Assembly (NCBI GenBank): GCA_027576995.1
Contig: JANBQC010000028.1
Coordinates: forward strand, 32,572 to 96,571
DNA from: Dimargaris cristalligena
Taxonomy: Eukaryota > Kickxellomycota > Dimargaritomycetes > Dimargaritales > Dimargaritaceae
Reading direction: 5' to 3'
DNA: 64,000 bases
This document shows, one piece after another, positions 56,688-64,000 of the stretch (positions are counted from its first letter, which is position 1; every line of letters begins with the position of its first letter). The notes beneath the pieces were generated by a model. The model saw nothing but the letters and a program-made list of their open reading frames with translations, made no database searches and was not told the DNA's origin. A program made the translations under genes and the position numbers.

Positions 56688-58230
56688 GTATTCAGCAATG
56701 GTCAAGGAAATCAAACTGTCTATTCCATAACAGTATATCATTTCTAGTATATCAAGAGCAGTGGAAATGTGAATATATGGATTTTACGGATGCTATTAAA
56801 GTGTTGCTTCATACAGTTTAGTTTCAGCTGCTTATTAAACGTCCTTTTAAAATGAACCAGCAACCCCAAATTGCCAGCACAATAAGTCTTGCTGGGGGGG
56901 GCATGTTGGTGGTGATATTCGCCTTGCCCCTTTAGCCATTAGATTCGACTCTTCTGTTGGCAAGAATCCCGCCAAATATTCTGATTTACGGGGGGGAGGG
57001 GTATTTGTGATCATGCCTCTCGAAGTAGCCTGTGGTGGAAGTTATCCAATAAAAAACTGGCAAGTAATCTGCATAATGCGCGAGTAATATGGGGAGAGAT
57101 TCGCCAAGAAAACAGAAGAGCTCTTTTTGTTAGTTTTATGGGTATAGCCTGACCAATCGGGGTTGGGGAGCGGGGGGCAAAGGATGAAGGATAAAGGCGG
57201 GGTAGTATGCGTTGGTGGTGGTGGAAGGATACCTTCGTTGAGATGCTTTACCAACCAGCCCACTCCCCGAATTACTTGGTGAATAATAGGAGGTAGTCCA
57301 TCACTTCCCGCTACTCCTTGGTTCTCCTCCTCTCCCCCAGAATCCTCTACCGCTGCCAGTTTGCCCGTGACCGGCCAACCTTTGCGGCTCTGGGTGGGCC
57401 GGTTTAGACGGGTGTGTGACATTGTCTAGGGGCATTCCAGTTCCGCTTTCGGATAGTATACTGACCTATTAGTCAGCCAAAGGCTGGGATACAATCTGGA
57501 CTGTATCAGAACATCGATTTGGCAGCCGTTAAACAGTGGCAGCAGCCATTTGCACCGCAGTCGTTACTTGGGGTATACCTTAGGACCGGCAGCCCAAGAT
57601 GGATTGCCAAAGTCCGAATGCACCTTCTTCCTACCGACAATTACACAGTACTCTAAGTTGCCGTCGATGCGACTGTGGCATGTGTAAAATGTCGCGGCCA
57701 TGTCATTTTTCATGGGCCGCCAATGAACCCACCTGATACTTGCCAATATAGGAGAACGTAGCCACTGGATACTGTGGTAGACCTGGTTCCAATCAATGGG
57801 ATTATCGACGCAAATTAAACTTAGCATAGAATCCGGAAACGCTAATCCCAGAGACCACTGATATAAGGGTTGGTGTATACTGCGATTATTTTCGTCGGTG
57901 CTGGGACAGAAGCTGTTAGTCAGTATGAAAGGGCACAGTTACTGTGGACCGTTCTTTCCCGCAACCCTCACCAATGTACCCCCCCTGGCCCTGGCTTACG
58001 CTATTTTTAACGTGGCAGGCTCCAATAGGCGCTTCAGGCCCTTCGGTTGGACTGCGGAGGATCAGCCACGAGCTGGCTTGGCTTATGCAATCTACTTAAA
58101 AAAAGAGAGATGGGTTCTATTTTTTCCGTTTCTTGGAATAGCGGGGCGACGTAAATCGCGTTCTGGTCAATAGGAGCCAGGCGACCCAAGGATGCGTTAT
58201 TTTACAATACGCTAACTAAGTGGAAGAAAT
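56688..58230. other. Intergenic region with one doubtful minus-strand ORF
   Basis: A 126-codon minus-strand ORF (57422 to 57042, ATG start) opens with about 64 residues of plausible protein ending in IIHQVIRGVGWLVKHLNEG. It then turns into Pro/Thr low-complexity sequence just after a GTATCC that could be a splice donor. No family was recognised, so it is not called as a gene. Nothing else is supported. Confidence 0.4.
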
Positions 58231-58366
58231 GAGTGAAGTTCAGCTTGGTTGTATAAGGGTTTAACCAATATGTGTATGGGAAAATCGGTGGGATGTTTAT
58301 TTTCAACCAGTAGTATTTGCCTTATCCAATGGATTTTTCGTTATACAACCTTGTTGAACTACTCCC
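58231..58366 (+). mobile_element. 136-bp MITE-like element, copy 3
   Basis: Nearly identical to copy 1 at 18854-18989. It starts GAGTGAAGTTCAGC and ends GAACTACTCCC. It is flanked by perfect AAAT repeats (58227-58230 and 58367-58370). Because these differ from the ATAT flanks of copy 1, they support a true 4-bp target-site duplication. Confidence 0.85.
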
Positions 58367-58595
58367 AAATCGTTCGAACGGGGAGGGACGCCGGGCGGAA
58401 GAGACGAAGGGAGACGGGGTAATCCCCTGGAGCGAACGCCAAGATTTTAACACTGACGAATCCGGCTAAGGCGGAGCTTAACCCTAATGAAAGGTAGATT
58501 CGGCCTATGGGATTGCCTCGCTTGGCTCCTTCACTCTTTTATCTGCTGGACTTGGTAAAGGGGTGCGCTTGGGAGCCTTGTTGATCTGATTTAAT

Positions 58596-59153
58596 ATGGG
58601 TTATCAGGTCGTTTGTATCGGCATTTTCGCATTCTGTAGTTTAGTGTGGGCCGGGAGTGCCTCTCTGTCGGAGGGTGGGGTAGTTCGCGGGTTGCGGACA
58701 CGTCACCCAGGACCAACGCGGTGTTCGCTGAATATAATCCCACTAGGGTACGTGTACTCAAAGCGCGGGGCATGGCTGGACGAGTTACCGACAGGAATTA
58801 ATTGCTTTGGACCCTGCGACATATTCAATAGGAATAATAGGCACGCCTCCCTCTCTCTATTTCTCTTGGACGTACGAATCTGCCGCCGCTGGCTTCCCTA
58901 TCGTCACGTAACCCAGAGAGCCCTAGCCACACATTCATTCGTGTCGGGCATCGAAGGCTATGATTGGATGGATGGCCGTCGATTATGGGAAGAGTCCCGT
59001 TGGTTGCGGCTTCCCCTATTTTCCACCTATGACAAGTGTATTAATCAGCCCATAAAGAACCCCCTATTGTGCAAGTGCGATATGGTCAGGTTACCAGCCC
59101 GCCATCTACATTCGTTTGCCTTACATTACGTGTTTTCTAGAATCTACGGATAA
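58596..59153 (+). CDS. Candidate secreted Cys-containing protein, orphan
   Basis: 185 aa from an ATG at 58596. The N-terminus (MGYQVVCIGIFAFCSLVWAG) looks like a signal peptide with likely cleavage after WAGSA. Nine or so Cys residues are scattered through the mature part, including CFGPC and a terminal LLCKCD. No domain was recognised and the amino-acid composition is not strongly protein-like. Intact ORFs of this length are uncommon in these AT-rich spacers, but this one may still be chance. Copy 3 of the MITE-like element ends 230 bp upstream. Confidence 0.35.
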   Translation: MGYQVVCIGIFAFCSLVWAGSASLSEGGVVRGLRTRHPGPTRCSLNIIPLGYVYSKRGAWLDELPTGINCFGPCDIFNRNNRHASLSLFLLDVRICRRWLPYRHVTQRALATHSFVSGIEGYDWMDGRRLWEESRWLRLPLFSTYDKCINQPIKNPLLCKCDMVRLPARHLHSFALHYVFSRIYG

Positions 59154-59933
59154 AGAAGGAGGGCCAGAGAGATAAGATATTAATACTATGGTACAATATA
59201 CGTAATGTATACAACAACCTCCTCTCCTCTGATGCTACAGTGCTTTTTATTCCTAGCAAAACTAGGCATGGATGAATGAAAATGGATCACCCCCCCACGT
59301 CTCGATTTTCATTTTAAAAGCCCTATAAAATTTCCGCTGCCCTACACTATTTATATCACAGGTCCCTGAATCCCGCCGCTGTTCGTTTCTTCCTCTTATA
59401 ATCTTTTATTTAAATTGGCTTATGTACACATACAATATATATATATTCATATTTAGAATAGTCACCGGTCGGTGCCTCGCGTGATTATTTTCCCCGCAAC
59501 GTAGAAATATCCCTTGCCACTTAGTTCCCGGTAACTTACATGAATGTCTCCTCCTCCTCCTAAAAGAACCCTGATTAAATTGACGCCAAGAGTGACGTGG
59601 CGGCCCCCTCCCCTATCCCTCACCCATTGCATTTTTTCTATTTGACAGGTGCAAGGAAGGCCCGGCATTTCTTTAACCAACTTTTTAGAACCTTTTTAAA
59701 CTATTGCCTCATTCTTCTGCCTGATTGCTCTCATTCCTTCTGCTTCTTTTGACTGTTCCATAACCTACGCCATAATCCCCCATTATTGCATTGCCACGTT
59801 TACGCTCGTTTATCCCCCCATTTAGTTATTGAGGCACTTTCTTCATTTATTACCCTCTGTGAGTGTTACCAAATTAAGTGTTTTTTTTCGCATTATCTGT
59901 TTCACGCCCTCCCCACAACACACACATACCTTC
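59154..59933. other. Upstream region of the Zn2Cys6 factor
   Basis: Pyrimidine-rich from about 59660 onward, with an (AT)n tract near 59437-59450. The open frame extends upstream of the chosen ATG to 59829 but has no earlier ATG. No separate gene is seen. Confidence 0.5.
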
Positions 59934-62813
59934 ATGGCCCCGGACTCGAGTGTTCCGAGTAGTAGTCCCCTTATGACCGAGGGGTCTCCGGACCCCACTT
60001 CCCCTGACAACCGCGCTAAACAAGCCTGCGATTTCTGTCGCAGCCGTAAAATTAAATGCGACCGGGTCCGGCCCATGTGCTCGAGTTGTCGACCCCGTAA
60101 CCGCAACTGTGTATATACCCCCACCCCGGCTAAACAACGCCGGTCGCATAAGGATATGCCCCGGTCGCCCGTCCGACTCTTAGCCATTAAACCATGCCCA
60201 CCCCCCTGTCTGCCCGTGGTTGCCCCTAATTTGCCCATGGTACCCACCACCAGTGCCTACGCCCCGCCTTCGCCAGGCTCCACTGAGGCCCAGCTAGCCT
60301 CTCCGCCACAACTCCCCCGGGAGTCTGAGCCATTCTCTTCCCCATTGATTGCTCAGGCCTGCTTATCTTCCCCCCTGCCTATCCAGGAATGGTCCCAGGC
60401 GTTTGCCGCCGCCACCGACGGCACCGCCCTGTCCCGCCGGGCTAGTCCAACGGTAGCCCCCTTGTCTTCACCGGTCTTGTCCCGGTCCCCTTCGCTAAGT
60501 GCCCCCATTGATGTCGAGACGGAGGTAGCCCTGCGAGACGTCCTCTTGGAACGGATTGATCACCTCGAGACCCTCATGCGGACCATGTCCCCCTGGTACG
60601 CTGCGGATATGGCGTCTAGCGATGATGTTGCCGATAATCTGCGGGACTTCCGGGGAGGGGATTTACTCTCCAGTACCCGCGACATTGAAAAATTCTTCGG
60701 CATCCAACCCACGTCCGATGAAAGGACCCCCCGTGCACCCCTTCCTACTGTTGCTGCTTCCTCGCACCTGAAGGCCGTGGAGAACATGGTCTTAGATCAT
60801 ACGGCGGTTCTAGAGCATATCCAAGCCGTTTTGAGTCCAAAAGTGGGGGAGCTACTTAGTCCCAGTTCATCAATCCCTAGTTCGAATCCCGCCAGTCTTG
60901 ACCACGACCCTACTACGCTCGCGTCTACCGATATGGATGTAGATGTAGATGAAGTAATGGGCGATCCGTCCAGCGATGACGCGGCCCCCGCCAACCAGCT
61001 AGCACCGGCCGAAAGACGCCCTAACCGACCAACGGGTACCGGTCGTATTCTACCCTGGACTCCGGCCCGTTTCCAACGATACCTGGAACACTCGAACTCC
61101 AACGTGAATGACGACCCCGTCCTGTATCTCTTCGCCAAACTAGGTCATGCCTTTTGGACCAACGAGCTACGGATCTCCTACGAATCCGTCTTTGGGGCAA
61201 AGAAACAGCCCATACCGCGCAGCTTATACGTCCCGGACGACCTTTTGTTCCATTCCAATGTCCTGGACCATCTCCTGTTTCTCTTTTGCCGTATTATTTA
61301 CCCCGTGGGGCCCCAACTTCATTTTAACCGCTTTATGTTAAGGCGGGCGAAGGGCATTTCCAGCGATGCCGTCCAGCTCGCTATCCCCATGGTTATGGCG
61401 CCCATATCCAACCACACGGTTTTTCAAAATGTCCCTCCCCATCTCGCCGGCCGGGTCTACTACCACCACTTACGTCCCATGATCCCCGACCTCATTGAGA
61501 GTAGTGACCTGGACTCGGGCGTCATTTTCATGGTCCTGGGTGAGTATGAGATGGGCCGGGGAAATACCGAGTCCAGTTTCTCCATGATATCCTTGGCCAT
61601 ACGTAAGTTCCAGTCCCTGCGCATCCATATTATGGACCATCCCCACCCGGCCCCCAAATTTGATCCCCACGACGGCTATCCCGATATGGCCTCCCTGACC
61701 GACCCGTTATTACGCGAAAACTACCGCAACCTGTGGTGGGGCATCTTCGGCCAGGATGTGATCAGCTCGCTCCTGTTCGGACAGCTCCCTAGCGTGGATA
61801 TCAATAATATCTGTATCAATCTACCGGCCCACCCCATCGTGTTTGGCCAACTCTGCCTGGGCAATCTCAGCGACCCCCGGTCGCCGTTTTACCAGGATTC
61901 GGCCTACCCCGCGTTCCTCACGCGACCCATGAGTCGGTACCATACGGAACGAACCTTTGTCGATTTACGCGTCATCAGTCACCGGGTGGCCCAGCTGCGC
62001 TATTATAAGGCCAGTGATCCACTGATGTGGTTCCGGGAGCGTCCCCATATTAACCAGCAACTGGAGAGCTGGTTCCTGGATTGTCAGGACGAACTCAACC
62101 CCCAGTGCCGTATGAGCCTTCTTAACGTGTCCCCCAAGATTTACCGCGAGTACCTTATCTTCTGCCTCCATGTACGGATCACTTACTTCATGACCGTCAT
62201 CTTCCTGAATTACACCGGGGATATGAATCCGTGGCCCTTTACGCCCGCTGCCCCTCCCTCCGCCCCGGGCGAGTCGAAACCACCATCAGCCGGGGACAGC
62301 ACCAGGGATCACCATCCCGCCCCCGCCGACGGATCGTTCGACCCGGCTAGTTTAACGAAGGAAACGGGACAGGCCGACTCCGATAGTAATAGTAGTAGCA
62401 ATAGCAATAGCAGTCGTACTCACGAAGATCACCACAACCAGCAGCAGCAACAGCCCCTTACTCAGCTAGACCCGGACGGGTCCATTGAGCGGGATTGTCA
62501 AGAACGGTGTTGGAAGGCGGTTCAGGAACTCCGCCGGGTGATTGAACAGTCCATGTCGGTTCCCAATTTCTTCCAAAATACCCTTTTTTTAGGGGCCTTC
62601 TACGCCGCTGCCGTGGTCTGCATCGAAACCATCCAGCGCTCGGACGACCGGGAACGGATCGAATGGGCGCAGCAATTCGTCGAAGAAATCATCAGTTTCC
62701 TATCGCAGTTTGGTCAGCTTTGGGTCACCAATCTAAAAGCCGTCCAAACGATCAAACAATTGCGCGAATCGTCCGCTGACTCGTCCAAGCCCCTTACCCT
62801 GGCCTTTAACTGA
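59934..62813 (+). CDS. Zn2Cys6 fungal transcription factor
   Basis: Single exon, 959 aa from the first ATG (59934). The frame is open upstream but has no earlier ATG. Residues 32-59 form the binuclear zinc cluster C-x2-C-x6-C-x6-C-x2-C-x6-C (ACDFCRSRKIKCDRVRPMCS then SCRPRNRNC), followed by basic residues (KQRRSHK). These bind two Zn and contact DNA triplets in the major groove. A Ser/Pro-rich linker follows, then a fungal-specific regulatory domain at about residues 440-760 (FHFNRFMLRR, SMISLAIRKFQSLRIH, NLWWGIFGQDVISSLLFG), typical of this family. A Ser/Asn/Gln low-complexity insert lies near 810-840. The factor presumably acts in the nucleus as a pathway-specific regulator. The target genes are unknown and no co-regulated cluster is evident nearby. 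Confidence 0.92.
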   Translation: MAPDSSVPSSSPLMTEGSPDPTSPDNRAKQACDFCRSRKIKCDRVRPMCSSCRPRNRNCVYTPTPAKQRRSHKDMPRSPVRLLAIKPCPPPCLPVVAPNLPMVPTTSAYAPPSPGSTEAQLASPPQLPRESEPFSSPLIAQACLSSPLPIQEWSQAFAAATDGTALSRRASPTVAPLSSPVLSRSPSLSAPIDVETEVALRDVLLERIDHLETLMRTMSPWYAADMASSDDVADNLRDFRGGDLLSSTRDIEKFFGIQPTSDERTPRAPLPTVAASSHLKAVENMVLDHTAVLEHIQAVLSPKVGELLSPSSSIPSSNPASLDHDPTTLASTDMDVDVDEVMGDPSSDDAAPANQLAPAERRPNRPTGTGRILPWTPARFQRYLEHSNSNVNDDPVLYLFAKLGHAFWTNELRISYESVFGAKKQPIPRSLYVPDDLLFHSNVLDHLLFLFCRIIYPVGPQLHFNRFMLRRAKGISSDAVQLAIPMVMAPISNHTVFQNVPPHLAGRVYYHHLRPMIPDLIESSDLDSGVIFMVLGEYEMGRGNTESSFSMISLAIRKFQSLRIHIMDHPHPAPKFDPHDGYPDMASLTDPLLRENYRNLWWGIFGQDVISSLLFGQLPSVDINNICINLPAHPIVFGQLCLGNLSDPRSPFYQDSAYPAFLTRPMSRYHTERTFVDLRVISHRVAQLRYYKASDPLMWFRERPHINQQLESWFLDCQDELNPQCRMSLLNVSPKIYREYLIFCLHVRITYFMTVIFLNYTGDMNPWPFTPAAPPSAPGESKPPSAGDSTRDHHPAPADGSFDPASLTKETGQADSDSNSSSNSNSSRTHEDHHNQQQQQPLTQLDPDGSIERDCQERCWKAVQELRRVIEQSMSVPNFFQNTLFLGAFYAAAVVCIETIQRSDDRERIEWAQQFVEEIISFLSQFGQLWVTNLKAVQTIKQLRESSADSSKPLTLAFN

Positions 62814-64000
62814 TTCCTGGGGGGGATATGCCCTAATTTTTTATTTATTTACTGAACTTCGGCGGTGAGGCCTGGGACATGCTCTCTCCCTCCCCCTTTT
62901 TTGCTTCGTCAATTACCGCCGTCGGTCCATGTCCATCACCACATATGGACATTGGCCTATTCACTACCCAATTGTTACCGATACGTTTTGAACGGGCTAT
63001 TTATTAACTAGGGGCGGAGGAAAAGTAAAGAAGCGATTTTTCGTTGCTTTTTTGTTTTATTTTGTTTTTTGGTGTATAACAATGCCCTCCCCCCTTTTTT
63101 TATCCGATTTATATACCGCCCACTTGTACATTTAACACCTCCTTTGTCCAAAATGTGCCCCATGTCAATTATTTGGAATGCATTTGTTTCTTCTGCATCG
63201 CGTCAACTCGAAGAAATTAAATATATCTATATTTCTAATTCACATTGGGTTGCTGTAGTCGGATTGGATACCCTCACCCTCTATAAATAATGGGCAGAGA
63301 CACCACAGGATACTGAAGATAGCCCCCTCTATCCTGGGACCAGATGTAATAATATCTTTGGCCGTATTTATGAAATCATTGTTCTGTGTAGGAAGGGCAA
63401 TAACCTGTGAATGGCCTCTGGATACTTCGGAGTATTTTTCGATTCAGAGATTTATGTAGACGACATGGAAAAAGTCAAGATGCGTAAAGCACTGCTTACC
63501 CCAACTGTAACTATATAGCGGGAATAAATGTAGCGGTTTCCCAAAAGACATTAAGGGTAAACGCGTAGTAATGTTGAATTTATTAGTGGCATCAGGCCCC
63601 TAATACAGCGTATAGCTAGTGTTGGTGTCAAAGAAATAATGATATAAAATTATATAGCCTAGCTCCCTTCCTTCATTTCAGCCCATACCAAATCTGACAT
63701 GGCGCATGCACTTTATAACAAGCGCTCCCTCCCATCACTTTCCCTCTTTCCGGTATTCTTTCTCCGCACTCCGCAAGGTTATTGATTAAATTAAAATGGG
63801 TCAAAAAGGAGGCAGCCATGTAAAACGACGTAAATAAAGGGGTTTCCTAACAATTGGATAATGTGGTATTCCCCACTGGCTTTGTCATTTTAGGCTACAG
63901 TGGCGGAATCTGTTAGCCTGCAAATGTAATGCCTCGCCCCGGGGATCCGGGAGGAGTGACGATTTGCCTGCCGGGTTGAGAAGACCCAGGGCGAGACACG
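62814..64000. other. Intergenic right edge
   Basis: No supported gene. T-rich sequence follows the transcription-factor stop. Near the end, an inverted repeat (GCCTCGCCC at 63931-63939 and GGGCGAGAC at 63989-63997) encloses a smaller GGGT/ACCC hairpin. The pattern is cut by the window end. Confidence 0.5.

Overview
This window comes from a fungal nuclear genome. It carries a cytoplasmic dynein heavy chain, a Zn2Cys6 transcription factor, a Cym1-type mitochondrial presequence protease, an Rgd2-type F-BAR/DEP/RhoGAP protein, eukaryotic IMP dehydrogenase, an APC/C subunit and a 20S proteasome alpha subunit. Spliceosomal introns are short (163-270 nt) and mostly use GTAAGN donors. Dynein plus this gene set, sparse genes and AT-rich repeat-containing spacers suggest an early-diverging filamentous fungus, possibly Zoopagomycota/Kickxellomycotina such as Dimargaritales. 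That placement is inference, not measured.

Layout. 1-2900 is repeat-derived: one end of a dispersed repeat, a 1.36 kb imperfect palindrome and a decayed 70-bp-period repeat. 3265-6717 (+) is APC7 (4 exons) and 7426-8662 (+) is proteasome alpha7/PRE10 (3 exons). 10002-13058 (+) is an intronless F-BAR/DEP/RhoGAP-like gene. 15459-17478 (+) is an M3 oligopeptidase with a frameshift next to its zinc site. 19375-23316 (+) is CYM1 (5 exons). 23317-26486 is repeat-rich and holds an inverted second copy of the 1-710 repeat. 26487-28066 (+) is a predicted secreted protein with an F-box-like segment. 28067-31908 has no recognisable gene. 31909-34455 (+) is a PA-TM-RING-H2 ubiquitin ligase, convergent with a DUF1295 membrane protein at 34993-36003 (-). 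37173-51596 (+) is an uninterrupted 4807-codon dynein heavy chain, convergent with IMP dehydrogenase at 52261-53850 (-). 53851-59933 is gene-poor, with two weak signal-peptide ORFs and two copies of a 136-bp MITE-like element. 59934-62813 (+) is a Zn2Cys6 transcription factor.

How the genes relate. There is no operon logic. Several genes concern protein turnover: APC7, PRE10, CYM1, the M3 peptidase, the RING ligase and possibly the F-box-like protein. Gene adjacency in fungi is usually not functional, so this may be chance. No clear new multi-gene system was found. The best leads are a three-copy 136-bp element with matching 4-bp flanks, the decaying M3 peptidase, the secreted F-box-like protein, a GAP-like domain lacking both catalytic residues, and the palindrome/dispersed-repeat structure at the left edge.

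Limits: exon boundaries were placed by eye from splice motifs, reading phase and family similarity. No database search, RNA data or structure prediction was available.
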